DNA of 32,306 bases from an uncultured Clostridium sp. (GCA_930991035.1 CAKNRV010000017.1:1-32306); one strand, 5' to 3'. Shown: positions 8,215 through 16,328, counted from the first letter of the stretch. Notes: generated by a model from the sequence alone, not told the origin. Program-made: numbers and translations.

Positions 8215-9513
8215 TTAAACTGTTTCTCTAAAATATGGCGATTCCGTATTTAGATTTACATTCAAGTATATAGTTCCCTCATTATCTTTTTCTTCTTTTA
8301 AGATTTGGTTTATCAATAAAACTTTTGTACTTAAATTTGATGTATCACCTAAGTAAATTGTTTTTTTCTCTTTTTCTAATGTAAGGATATAATTAGTTTT
8401 ATCTGCAATATTAATTTGAGTAATTAATTCACTAATGTTATTATCTCCAATTGATACAGCTTCCATTATTCTAAGCACATCATTTAATTTTTCTAGATCG
8501 TCTGTTACTAGCCTGCTACCTTCTTTTATTTGCTCCACTGGAGTTTCATAACCAGAAATTATTGGATAACTGCCATTATTGCTTGTTATCTCCAATATAT
8601 AACCTTGGTTATTTATATATGCGTACGCATTACCAATTGTTAGTGCATAAGTAGCAACTCTTTCTTCCACAGTAATTTCTACTTTATCTGGTAAGCTTCT
8701 ACTTATTTCAACCGATTCTATATATGCATTCTGCTTTATATTATTTCTTACTTGGCTTGTACTAAAATTAAATATATTTTGGTTTATTGTTAATCCTGAT
8801 AAACTTAATATTGTTTCAGAAGAAATTTTGCTATTGCCACTAACTTCTATTGAAGTAATATTAAAAATAGGAGATAGCATAGCATAAATTATTCCACCTA
8901 TTATTATACAAAATAAAGTTAGCCATTTGCAAATTTTTATCACAAATTTTCTTCTTTTTTTTGCTAATTTTTGTCTTTCCGTTAGCTGTGTATTTTTGTT
9001 TTTCGGTTTTACATTTTTCCTTTTTTCCAAATTTTCTCTATTTTTTGTATTTCTAGAATTTGCACTTATATTTGTATTAGAATATCTTTCTTCATATAAA
9101 TCTTCGTCATCTTGCAAATACTTATTTTTAATAACATCATCCGTGTAATCATTATAATCATTTTGCATATTATTTTTTTGCGTTTTACTATTTTGTGCTC
9201 CTTTATATGCAACTCTATCATTTCTCTTTTGTTTTATATTTTTTCTACTATATGCATCATAATAAGTATCATTCTGTCTTTTCTTCTGTTTTGCTTTAAT
9301 TCTTTTTTCCTGCTTTAATCTCTTCTTTTCCTTTTTGCTTAATTTTTTCTTCTTATTTACAGGTTTTGGCTCGTCAAGTCGTTTTAGTCCAATTACAATC
9401 TCCTGGTCAAAACTAAATTTATCTTCTTTAGTTTCTTCTACTACATCAGCTACTTTTTTTTGTTTTTTATTTAATTTTTTATTCTTTTTATTTTCTTTAG
9501 TCTTAGTCGGCAT
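8215..9513 (-). CDS. ftsQ: Cell division protein FtsQ/DivIB with a long basic cytoplasmic tail
   Basis: A 432-residue bitopic divisome protein. The first 195 or so residues are an unusually long, very lysine-rich cytoplasmic region (K-K-N-K-K-L-N-K-K-Q-K-K runs, low complexity). One membrane helix follows (about residues 200-220), then a POTRA domain with S-I-E-V-S-G-N-S-K-I-S and D-K-V-E-I-T-V-E-E-R, then a beta domain. FtsQ/DivIB links the early division ring to septal peptidoglycan synthases. I chose the ATG at 9513 because AAGGTGAG lies just upstream; the frame extends nine codons further without a ribosome site. The basic tail may contact nucleic acid or phospholipid (inference). Confidence 0.88.
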   Translation of the reverse strand: MPTKTKENKKNKKLNKKQKKVADVVEETKEDKFSFDQEIVIGLKRLDEPKPVNKKKKLSKKEKKRLKQEKRIKAKQKKRQNDTYYDAYSRKNIKQKRNDRVAYKGAQNSKTQKNNMQNDYNDYTDDVIKNKYLQDDEDLYEERYSNTNISANSRNTKNRENLEKRKNVKPKNKNTQLTERQKLAKKRRKFVIKICKWLTLFCIIIGGIIYAMLSPIFNITSIEVSGNSKISSETILSLSGLTINQNIFNFSTSQVRNNIKQNAYIESVEISRSLPDKVEITVEERVATYALTIGNAYAYINNQGYILEITSNNGSYPIISGYETPVEQIKEGSRLVTDDLEKLNDVLRIMEAVSIGDNNISELITQINIADKTNYILTLEKEKKTIYLGDTSNLSTKVLLINQILKEEKDNEGTIYLNVNLNTESPYFRETV

Positions 9514-9555
9514 TTGCTCACCTTCTTCTATGTATAACATTATAATACTGTAATA

Positions 9556-10809
9556 TTACTTTTCTACAATAGTAATATTTGCTCCTAGTTTTCTTAATTT
9601 AACATCTAGATTTTCATATCCTCTTAAAATATATTCTATATTAGTAATTTGAGTAGTTCCTTTTGCAGCAAGTGCTGCTGTTACCAAAGCTGCTCCTCCT
9701 CTTAAATCTGTACTTGCAACTTTTGCCCCAGAAATTCTCCTTACTCCTTTAATTACCGCTGTTTTGCCTTCGACTGTTATTTTTGCTCCCATCTTTTTTA
9801 GCTCTGACATATATCTATATCTATTTTCAAAGATATTTTCCACTATTACAGACGTGCCTTTAGCAACAGTTAGTATACTTGCAAAAACCGATTGCATATC
9901 CGTTGGAAAACCTGGGTATGGCATTGTTTTTATATCTACTGACTTTAATTTTTTTGGTGCCTTTAAAATCACACTATTTTTTTGTTTTTCAATCTCGCAT
10001 CCACATTCTTCTAACTTATTTATTACAGGAATAATATTATCTATAATTACATTATTTAGCTTTATTTTTCCTCCTGTAATTGCTGTCATACATAACAAAC
10101 TTCCAGCTTCAATTCTATCTGGCATAACATTGTAACTAATGCTCTTAAGTTTTTTTACACCAGTTATTTTTATATTACTTGTTCCAGCCCCTTCAATCTT
10201 TGCTCCCATAGTATTTAAACATTTTGCTAAATCAATTATCTCTGGCTCCATTGCTGCATTTGTTATATTGGTTTCGCCTTCTGCAAAGACAGATGCAAGA
10301 ATTATATTTTCTGTTGCTCCTACGCTTGGAAAATCCAAATCGATATTTGCCCCCACTATTTTATCACATTTGCATATAATAAATCCAGCATTTTCTGTAA
10401 TATTTATACCTAATTTTTCAAAACTTTTTAAATGAAGGTCAATTGGCCTTGCTCCAATATCGCATCCACCTGGATACGAAAACGTTACTTCCTTGAATCT
10501 AGCTAGGATTGCACCTGCTAAAATAACTGTTGAACGCATCTGATGCATTAGATGTTCTGGTATTTCTCTTTTGGTTATATTGCTTGAGTCTATCTCTATT
10601 TTGTTCTTACTTTTTTTGACCTTGCATCCTAAAAATTTTAATATCTCTTGAGTAATTTTTGTATCTCTTATGTCTGGTACATTATATAACTTTGTTGTTC
10701 CTGCGTTTAGGATTGTAGATGCTAGTATTGGTAATGATGCATTTTTTGAACCTGATACTGACACTTCTCCTTCTAGCCTTCTTCCACCTTCTATTATGTA
10801 ACTTAGCAT
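9556..10809 (-). CDS. murA: UDP-N-acetylglucosamine 1-carboxyvinyltransferase MurA
   Basis: A 417-residue enolpyruvyl transferase that adds phosphoenolpyruvate to UDP-GlcNAc, the first committed step of peptidoglycan synthesis. Motifs: G-S-K-N-A-S-L-P-I-L near the start, H-Q-M-R-S-T-V-I-L-A-G-A-I-L-A-R, and G-G-C-D-I-G-A-R-P-I-D-L-H. The cysteine in P-G-G-C-D-I-G-A-R-P is in the usual position of the PEP- and fosfomycin-binding residue. The ATG at 10809 is preferred over one four codons upstream because GGAGG sits five bases before it. It heads the run murA-ftsQ-DUF881-DUF881-sbp. A leader of roughly 200 bases lies upstream. Confidence 0.96.
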   Translation of the reverse strand: MLSYIIEGGRRLEGEVSVSGSKNASLPILASTILNAGTTKLYNVPDIRDTKITQEILKFLGCKVKKSKNKIEIDSSNITKREIPEHLMHQMRSTVILAGAILARFKEVTFSYPGGCDIGARPIDLHLKSFEKLGINITENAGFIICKCDKIVGANIDLDFPSVGATENIILASVFAEGETNITNAAMEPEIIDLAKCLNTMGAKIEGAGTSNIKITGVKKLKSISYNVMPDRIEAGSLLCMTAITGGKIKLNNVIIDNIIPVINKLEECGCEIEKQKNSVILKAPKKLKSVDIKTMPYPGFPTDMQSVFASILTVAKGTSVIVENIFENRYRYMSELKKMGAKITVEGKTAVIKGVRRISGAKVASTDLRGGAALVTAALAAKGTTQITNIEYILRGYENLDVKLRKLGANITIVEK

Positions 10810-11048
10810 TTTTACCTCCATTCGAACAATTATAGCTTTGCTAAAAATTTTTTAGATACTCTCTATTATTTAGTATTTTCTTTGCTAGTGCTGTATTGCT
10901 CTTTTTCATTTTTATTTTTGCTATATTTTATGTTTTCTTAACATAAACGGTGAATGTGCTTTTCTATATAACAAGGTTAAGTTTCCTTGGACTGTGCATA
11001 TTCGCAAAGTCAATTTTCTTATAATTATTTGCAATAAGCTATATATAT

Positions 11049-11092
11049 AAAGTTCTAAAACTTCAAGTTGTTTCTTGAAATTTTAGAACTTT
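11049..11092. terminator. Strong stem-loop, probable terminator
   Basis: Arms of 19 bases (AAAGTTCTAAAACTTCAAG and its complement, one wobble) enclose a TTGTTT loop. The longer T-run (CTTTTTT) follows on the plus strand, while on the minus strand the tail is only TTTATATA. Its place after the minus-strand BRO gene suggests a bidirectional terminator. Confidence 0.5.
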
Positions 11093-11122
11093 TTTAAAAT
11101 AATAAGTATTTCTTATTAGTTC

Positions 11123-11153
11123 AACTTGCAAAAATTTATTGCAAGTTCTTTTT
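11123..11153 (+). terminator. Second stem-loop with T-tail on the plus strand
   Basis: AACTTGCAA and TTGCAAGTT pair perfectly around a 7-base loop, followed on the plus strand by CTTTTT. No plus-strand gene ends here, so any transcript it terminates would be antisense or noncoding. Confidence 0.4.
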
Positions 11154-11221
11154 ATATTAATCAACAGTTAATAAGAAAATATCAACTTGAACTCACAAGA
11201 AATTTTTGTGAATTTTCCAAA

Positions 11222-12061
11222 CTACTCTTTACCAGAATTTAACTTTCTTATTTCTTTAGCATTTTTATCAGATATAACTTTTTTACCTGTTTCCTTCTCT
11301 AGTTGCTCTTTTGCAATTTTAGCAATATTTCCTCCTTTTTTAACTGAATCTTCTGCCTCTTTAAATCCTTTACGATTTTTACTTTTGGATATTTCAGTAG
11401 AAGATGTTTCTGCAAGCATATTTAAAACAAGTTCCATGTTAGTCATATTGTCTCGTAAATTTTCTTTTTTTAAACCTTTTAAATTTTTATATTCTTTAAC
11501 AGAATAACCACTCCAAGCTTGTGTTAAAATATTTGTTAATATTGCAAAATCCTTACTTGCACTTATTCCTTTTTCTTTTAATTCGTCTGTAAATTCTTTT
11601 CTTATATCAATAGTTTTTAATCTTTGATTTATCCATTCTTCTGAATATCCTTTTTTTCTATATATATCTAATGCTCTATTTATTGCTATTTCTGGATCAT
11701 ATGCTTCATCTATTCTTTCTTTTCCAACTTGTGCTAACCATAATTTAAACGGCTCTGCTTTTTTAGATGGTATTGATTGAATTAATCTTAAAACCTGCTC
11801 TGTATTCATTACATCGGTATCTCTTAATTTTCCATCATATGCTCTCATTTTCAACTGGTTAGTAATACTAACCAGTTCACTACCTTCTTCATTTAGCTTA
11901 TTTTTAAGCCATTTCCAATAGTTTCTTGATTTTTGATAATCATTATCTGTTAATACTGCTATCACATCTACAACAGAAAAATACCATTTTTCTTGTTCAT
12001 CATCCCATTTTGCTCTAATTTTTTTATCTTCAAATAATTTTAATTCATTATTTTGTTCCAT
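11222..12061 (-). CDS. BRO-family (phage antirepressor-like / DinD-like) protein
   Basis: A 279-residue protein with a Bro-N domain at about residues 5-110: L-K-L-F-E-D-K-K-I-R, then W-Y-F-S-V-V-D-V-I-A-V-L-T, R-N-Y-W-K-W-L-K-N-K-L, and Q-V-L-R-L-I-Q-S-I-P-S-K-K-A-E-P-F-K-L-W-L-A. Bro-N proteins bind DNA and often act as phage antirepressors or stress-induced factors such as DinD. The C-terminal half is helical with the conserved D-E-L-K-E-K-G-I and A-W-S-G-Y-S-V-K-E-Y blocks. GAGG precedes the ATG. It has its own SigA promoter and a 31-bp palindrome in the leader, so regulation by a dimeric repressor or by the protein itself is plausible. It belongs to the accessory island between murA and topB. 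Confidence 0.82.
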   Translation of the reverse strand: MEQNNELKLFEDKKIRAKWDDEQEKWYFSVVDVIAVLTDNDYQKSRNYWKWLKNKLNEEGSELVSITNQLKMRAYDGKLRDTDVMNTEQVLRLIQSIPSKKAEPFKLWLAQVGKERIDEAYDPEIAINRALDIYRKKGYSEEWINQRLKTIDIRKEFTDELKEKGISASKDFAILTNILTQAWSGYSVKEYKNLKGLKKENLRDNMTNMELVLNMLAETSSTEISKSKNRKGFKEAEDSVKKGGNIAKIAKEQLEKETGKKVISDKNAKEIRKLNSGKE

Positions 12062-12076
12062 TGCTACCTCTTTTCC

Positions 12077-12107
12077 TTAAGTTGTTCGGAAATTCCGAAC
12101 AACTTAA
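12077..12107. promoter_or_regulatory. 31-bp perfect palindrome in the BRO gene leader
   Basis: TTAAGTTGTTCGGAA, a single central base, and the exact complement. It lies between the -10 box and the ribosome site of the BRO gene, so it can act as a DNA operator or as a 15-bp RNA hairpin close to the start codon. Confidence 0.7.
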
Positions 12108-12127
12108 AATCTCTTTTATTTCTTCTA

Positions 12128-12156
12128 TTTATATCATAATTCTAATAATTTTTCAA
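12128..12156 (-). promoter_or_regulatory. SigA promoter of the BRO gene
   Basis: TTGAAA (12151-12156), a 17-base spacer and TATAAA (12128-12133) on the minus strand. The expected start of transcription lies just before the 31-bp palindrome. Confidence 0.65.
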
Positions 12157-12183
12157 TATATTTGCGAAAATTTGTTCTTATTT

Positions 12184-12400
12184 TTATTTATATTTTTCTT
12201 GTATTCTATCAGATATAATATCGGTGAATACCTGTTTATAATCTTGAACATCACCAATATTTGATTTTGGACATATAAAAACTGCAATGGTAGTTTGTCT
12301 TTTTGCTTCTTATCCTTATCATTCTTTTTTGTCATTTTCAGAGTATTCACCTACCTTTCTATCAATTGTATTCGTTTCTTGTTTGTCCTTATTACTAAAA
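12184..12400 (-). pseudogene. Decayed coding remnant (unidentified)
   Basis: One minus-strand frame reads as plausible protein in two pieces separated by closely spaced stops at about 12300-12315. The upstream piece contains T-T-C-S-F-S-N-K-D-K, lipobox-like, and continues through R-K-V-G-E-Y-S-E-N-D. The downstream piece reads T-T-I-A-V-F-I-C-P-K-S-N-I-G-D-V-Q and ends E-K-Y-K at 12184. The even amino-acid composition contrasts with the lysine-rich alternative frame. I do not recognise the family; no start or ribosome site is visible, so it is probably a relic. Confidence 0.3.
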
Positions 12401-12562
12401 CTACAAGTGGTAAATCAAATACCCATTAGGTTTGAATTATTTAAAATAATCCAAAATAATTTTACAATTAATAATTGAAGTATTTAAAATTGAATTACAA
12501 AAATTAAATCAATTATATTTTTAAATTTACTAATATCAAAAATAGAAAGCCATCTCTAGCTT

Positions 12563-12608
12563 AAAAATCAAGAGAGAATTTCATTTTGGAAGTTCTCTCT
12601 TGATTTTT
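12563..12608 (-). terminator. Rho-independent terminator of the helicase operon
   Basis: AAAAATCAAGAGAGAA and TTCTCTCTTGATTTTT pair perfectly over 16 bases with a 14-base loop. It begins 13 bases after the stop of the 118-residue gene. The stem's own A/T ends supply a T-run on either strand. Confidence 0.75.
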
Positions 12609-12621
12609 ATTCTTATAATTG

Positions 12622-12978
12622 TTATTCTGTTGCTTTTAACTTTTTTATTTTTTTCTCATTTTCTGCAATAACACTATCATAATATTTTTCAAGTTTCTTT
12701 AATCTATCTATTGATAACATATTTAATAATTCTTCATTTCCTTTTATTTTTTCTAGAAAGTTCTTCTTGTCAATTACAGAATTTACGGCTTTTGTATCAA
12801 CTTTTATATTATCAGTAAAATCACTTTGCTTTTCATTTTTTTCTTCTGCTATTTCATTTACAAGCTCTTGTTGAACATAGTTATATTGTTCTTCTTTTTT
12901 TCCAAACAATCTTTTAAAGAATTTTTTTATTTTTATTATAAAACTTTCTTTATACTCTATCATTCCATTATTATTCAT
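12622..12978 (-). CDS. Hypothetical protein downstream of the helicase
   Basis: 118 residues, family not recognised. Residues 10-27 form a strongly basic amphipathic stretch (I-I-K-I-K-K-F-F-K-R-L-F-G-K-K), which could bind membrane or nucleic acid. The middle is acidic and probably disordered, and the C-terminus (about 90-118) looks helical or coiled coil (L-K-K-L-E-K-Y-Y-D-S-V-I-A-E-N-E-K-K). AAGGAG precedes the ATG by seven bases. Its start overlaps the stop of a short broken frame (ATGA overlap), and both follow the helicase closely, so it is very likely the last gene of that operon. A role with the helicase is inferred from position alone. Confidence 0.65.
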   Translation of the reverse strand: MNNNGMIEYKESFIIKIKKFFKRLFGKKEEQYNYVQQELVNEIAEEKNEKQSDFTDNIKVDTKAVNSVIDKKNFLEKIKGNEELLNMLSIDRLKKLEKYYDSVIAENEKKIKKLKATE

Positions 12979-13103
12979 TCTAAAACTCCTTTTTGACTAC
13001 TTAATTTATCTATTTCTGCCTGTTGTCATTCAATTATCTTTTGTTGTTCTACTGTCAATGGATATCCACTAACATTATATGTTTTTTCTGTTTCTTGTTC
13101 CAT
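12975..13103 (-). pseudogene. Small 42-codon frame interrupted by an in-frame TGA
   Basis: It starts at an ATG eight bases after GAGG and reads M-E-Q-E-T-E-K-T-Y-N-V-S-G-Y-P-L-T-V-E-Q. After residue 25 there is an in-frame TGA (13026-13028). The frame then continues as Q-Q-A-E-I-D-K-L-S-S-Q-K-G-V-L-E and stops exactly at the ATGA overlap with the next gene. The intact ribosome site and the translational-coupling junction suggest an original 42-residue protein broken by a nonsense change. The 25-residue product could still be made. Other genes here end in TGA, so general recoding is unlikely. Confidence 0.5.
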
Positions 13104-13119
13104 TTTATTATCCTCATTT

Positions 13120-16100
13120 TTATTTCTGTGGTGTCTCTAGAAGTTTTCTTAACCTATTTATTTCTTCTTGTTGTGCATCAATAGTTTGCTGTTGTTCTAA
13201 TAATCTTTGTATTAGTTTACTTTTCTCTATATCTTCTTTTATTTGTTTTTCATTATTTTCAATAATTCTTTGATTTTCATCAATCATCCTTTGTAATTGT
13301 TCTGGTGCCATATCTTCAAAATTAATTTCTTTTTTCTTTTGTTCATCATTTACAGCTACTTGTTTTTCTGTTTCATCTTTGTTTTCAGATGTAATATCTG
13401 TTTCATCTTTTTCTGTTTCTTCTTGTAGTTCATCATCTTCTCCAAATAATTCTCTAAATTTTTTCTCTCTTTCTTCACTTAATTCTTGTTGTCTTTTTTC
13501 TTGTTTTTCAATTATCTCTTTCTCTAATTGTTCTTTTGTTTTAAAAGATATTCCAAATTCTTGCATTTTAGCGACAATTTCTTCAAAATTTCTTTTTCCT
13601 AAATTTCTAACTTTCCTTAATTGTTCTTCTGTCATATTTGCCAAATCTTCTAAATAGTTTATTCCCCCTCTTTTTAAACAATTATATGGTCTTATAGAAA
13701 GTCCAACATCTCCAATATCTAATCTTTCTTCCTCTTCGTTTCTCTTTTTTCCCATAATAGTTCTCTCTTCTTCTTTTTTCTTGTTCCCTTTTCTTGTTCT
13801 TGCTTTTTCTTGAATTTCCTTTAACTTGCCCAAGTTTTCAGATAAATCACCATTTTGTAATTGAATATTTTTTTTAATTTTCTCAATTATCTGTCTTTCT
13901 TTATCTGTCAAGTATTTATCACCTTCTAGTTTAAGAGTGATCTTATTTTCTCTATCTGGATATCTTAATCTTCTAAGTGCTTTAAGCTTTATAGGAGAAA
14001 CTCCTCCTCCTGTTATTCCTAATTCTCTGCCTACGTTTTCTAATGTTGTAGGTGTTTTTCCTTCCTTTAATCCATATATACTTTCTATCACATATTTTTC
14101 TCTTTTGCCTATTTCTTCAAGTGCTTTTTGCAATCCTTTAGATGAATAGAAAAACACGCCTTTTTCACTTGTTTTTATTCCCAATATATCTCTATATAAA
14201 TTATCATATCCAATATTAGAATTATCATCAATATCAACTACATTTCTTATTATTCTCCCTTCTAACTTTCTATCCTTTTTATCTTCAATTTTCCCTGTAT
14301 TATGCATTTCATAAAAATTATCTAGTGTACCAAATTTTGTTAATAAGTAATCTATGTCTTTTTCTATTATTCCATATCTTTTTGCTAATTCTTCTATTCT
14401 TGTTGAATATCCAAAAACTCCTCCAATTTCTCCTTCTTTGCCTCTTTGCACTTGTTTTTCATTTAATTTTCCTTGATGTTTTCTATATCTTACATAATCA
14501 TAATATCTTTGCGTTTTTTCATATTCTTCTTGAATTTTCCTAAATTCTTCATCTGTTCTGGCATATTCCCTTAATTCTTCATCTGTTGCAGTAGGTGTTA
14601 TTTTTATTTTTGGATATTTTCTTCTCCACTCAACTAAACTATCAATTTTTTCATCTATTGTTGAATCAATTTTCCTTTCTAAAATGCCCATACTTTCCAA
14701 TTTTTCTAATTGTTCTTTTGTTAGATTAATTTTTACTTTGTCACCTTCTCCATCATTCATTCTATTTAAACTATTTCTTATTTGTATAGCCCATTGTCCT
14801 ATTGGATATCCCTTAAAAGTTGTATTTCCAACTAATTCTTCTCCTGTTTTCATAAATTCTTCAAATATTTCTATTTTCTGTTCCAATTTTACTTTACTTC
14901 TTTTTGACAATTCAGTTATTTTTTCTGCTATCTCTCTAAATTCTTTTGTTGTATCAAAAATTGAAAGTTTGCTTTTTCTGTAATTTTCTGTTCTTTCTGT
15001 TCCCTCATTTTCTTTATATTTTCTCATTTTTTCTGCAAAATCTTCTATTATTTTGCAAGAATCAAAATTATTTACTAAATCAAGTACAACAGGACTTTTA
15101 TCTCCTCCAACTGTCAATGCTCTACCTAATTGTTGTGTATAAATTGTTGGAGAAAATGTTGGGCGCATCATAACAACACCATCTAAATCTTTTATATGGT
15201 ATCCCTCATTAAGCATATCAACTGCATATAATAACTTTAATGTTCCTTCTTCACTATCTTGTTCAAATTCAGTTAAAATTTTATCTGATTCTTTTATTTT
15301 TGATGAAATACCTCTAATTGTTATATTAGAATTAACTTCTCCAAACATTTTTTGTGCTTGTTTCATTTTTTCGTTCATATCTTCAATGTTTCTGCAAAAT
15401 ATCAAATACTTTCCACTCTTATTTTGCATATGTTCAGAAAACAATTCTGGTAAATTTTGTGTATTTTCATCTAATTTATCTTTTAAAATATTTAATAATT
15501 TTTGTGCTTCTTTTCTTCTATCTTCATCTTTTATTTGGTCTATATTTGTTTGCATACTTTCAAGTTCTTCATCATAACCATACAATGCACTTACATAAGA
15601 TGCTTTTGGGAGTATTTCTCTTTCTATTGCTTCCTCTAATGTCATTTCAGATGCAACATTATTTTCAAATAATTCATCTGCCATATCTCTTAATCCATCA
15701 GTATATCTTACTGGTGTTGCAGATAATCCTAATACACTTGCTCCTTCGTTTCTTTGAAGTAATCTTTCAACGCCTTTTCCCCATTCTGGTGCTCCACAAT
15801 GGTGAAATTCATCTAAAACAATAATATCAGCATCAAGTTCTTGTATTTCCCCATCTGTCAATCCCGCTAATTTTTGATAGGTTATTCTTTTAAGTTGAGG
15901 AAAATCTTCCATTGTCATTCCCTCTGCAAAAATGTTCTTCTTTACATCATGCAATATAGGATTTGATGGTGCTACATATATTGCTTTCTTTCCTTTATTT
16001 TCTTCTAACAATTTTAAAGCAATATACATTTTTCCTGTTCCAGTTGGGTGTATTACAGCAACCTTATTTGATTCCTTTAATTTATCAGTAACTTTTTGAT

Positions 16101-16137
16101 ATGTTTCCACATTATGTGGCTTTAACCTTATAGACAT
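13120..16137 (-). CDS. SF2 DEAD/DEAH helicase with HA, sigma region 4-like and alpha-CTD-like domains
   Basis: A 1005-residue protein of unusual make-up. Residues 1-400 form a superfamily 2 helicase core: Walker A H-P-T-G-T-G-K (30-36), D-E-F-H (109-112), S-A-T-P (139-142) and motif VI Q-Q-L-G-R-A (335-340). Residues 420-485 match a helicase-associated domain (G-Y-P-I-G-Q-W-A-I-Q-I-R-N). Residues 675-726 resemble sigma-70 region 4 (I-Y-G-L-K-E-G-K-T-P-T-T-L-E-N-V-G-R-E-L, then K-A-L-R-R-L-R). Residues 806-866 resemble the RNA polymerase alpha C-terminal domain (L-S-I-R-P-Y-N-C-L-K-R-G-G-I). The tail (868-1005) is charged coiled coil. AAGGAG precedes the ATG. I infer a DNA translocase that engages promoters or RNA polymerase; defence or transcription control is possible. 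Two small genes follow in the operon. Confidence 0.88.
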   Translation of the reverse strand: MSIRLKPHNVETYQKVTDKLKESNKVAVIHPTGTGKMYIALKLLEENKGKKAIYVAPSNPILHDVKKNIFAEGMTMEDFPQLKRITYQKLAGLTDGEIQELDADIIVLDEFHHCGAPEWGKGVERLLQRNEGASVLGLSATPVRYTDGLRDMADELFENNVASEMTLEEAIEREILPKASYVSALYGYDEELESMQTNIDQIKDEDRRKEAQKLLNILKDKLDENTQNLPELFSEHMQNKSGKYLIFCRNIEDMNEKMKQAQKMFGEVNSNITIRGISSKIKESDKILTEFEQDSEEGTLKLLYAVDMLNEGYHIKDLDGVVMMRPTFSPTIYTQQLGRALTVGGDKSPVVLDLVNNFDSCKIIEDFAEKMRKYKENEGTERTENYRKSKLSIFDTTKEFREIAEKITELSKRSKVKLEQKIEIFEEFMKTGEELVGNTTFKGYPIGQWAIQIRNSLNRMNDGEGDKVKINLTKEQLEKLESMGILERKIDSTIDEKIDSLVEWRRKYPKIKITPTATDEELREYARTDEEFRKIQEEYEKTQRYYDYVRYRKHQGKLNEKQVQRGKEGEIGGVFGYSTRIEELAKRYGIIEKDIDYLLTKFGTLDNFYEMHNTGKIEDKKDRKLEGRIIRNVVDIDDNSNIGYDNLYRDILGIKTSEKGVFFYSSKGLQKALEEIGKREKYVIESIYGLKEGKTPTTLENVGRELGITGGGVSPIKLKALRRLRYPDRENKITLKLEGDKYLTDKERQIIEKIKKNIQLQNGDLSENLGKLKEIQEKARTRKGNKKKEEERTIMGKKRNEEEERLDIGDVGLSIRPYNCLKRGGINYLEDLANMTEEQLRKVRNLGKRNFEEIVAKMQEFGISFKTKEQLEKEIIEKQEKRQQELSEEREKKFRELFGEDDELQEETEKDETDITSENKDETEKQVAVNDEQKKKEINFEDMAPEQLQRMIDENQRIIENNEKQIKEDIEKSKLIQRLLEQQQTIDAQQEEINRLRKLLETPQK

Positions 16138-16177
16138 TTATAATTTCTCCTTTTATTAAATATAAATCCTCTTTTCA

Positions 16178-16186
16178 ATTATAACA
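16178..16186 (-). promoter_or_regulatory. Extended -10 promoter element of the helicase gene
   Basis: TGTTATAAT on the minus strand is a full extended -10 box (TGnTATAAT), about 40 bases before the helicase ATG. No good -35 is seen at the proper distance. The element overlaps the stop codon of the 49-codon frame upstream. Confidence 0.5.
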
Positions 16187-16328
16187 TATTTATTACAAAA
16201 TTTGTTAGCAGAATCCTATTTTCTTGGTATAACTCATTAATCAATCTATCTTTTGGTTTAATAATCTCTATATGACAATTTGTTCCAGCTTTTTTTATCA
16301 TTTTGCCGACGTCGGCAAAATGGTGCAA
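16179..16328 (-). CDS. Possible small protein between topB and the helicase gene
   Basis: A 49-codon frame beginning H-H-F-A-D-V-G-K-M-I-K-K-A-G and ending N-F-V-I-N-M-L. GAAGGAG directly follows the topB stop but lies 14 bases from the TTG used here, which is long; an internal ATG at codon 10 has no ribosome site. Its F-A-D-V-G-K codons are exactly the 24-bp GC-rich palindrome at 16299-16322. The H-F-A-D-V-G-K-M string recalls a motif in DinD-like proteins, so this may be a relic of a larger gene. It may also be a chance frame over a regulatory palindrome. Confidence 0.35.
   Translation of the reverse strand: MHHFADVGKMIKKAGTNCHIEIIKPKDRLINELYQENRILLTNFVINML
16299..16322. promoter_or_regulatory. 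24-bp perfect palindrome (GC-rich centre)
   Basis: CATTTTGCCGAC followed by its exact complement with no spacer. It has no loop and no T-run, so it fits a protein-binding operator or recombination site better than a terminator. It lies between the topB stop and the helicase promoter. Confidence 0.6.

Larger units (their letters stand above)
10822..11221. other. Intergenic region between murA and the BRO gene
   Basis: It contains the putative murA leader, including a 30-base block (about 10991-11022) shared in opposite orientation with the leader at 27104-27133. Downstream of the BRO gene lie three hairpins: 11049-11092, 11123-11147, and a TCACAAGAAATTTTTGTGA palindrome at about 11192-11211. 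I see no gene here. Confidence 0.5.

Noticed and set aside
12153-12350. 65-codon minus-strand frame upstream of the BRO gene
   Set aside because: Low-complexity lysine and asparagine sequence; another frame of the same strand looks more protein-like, so I describe the region as a relic instead.
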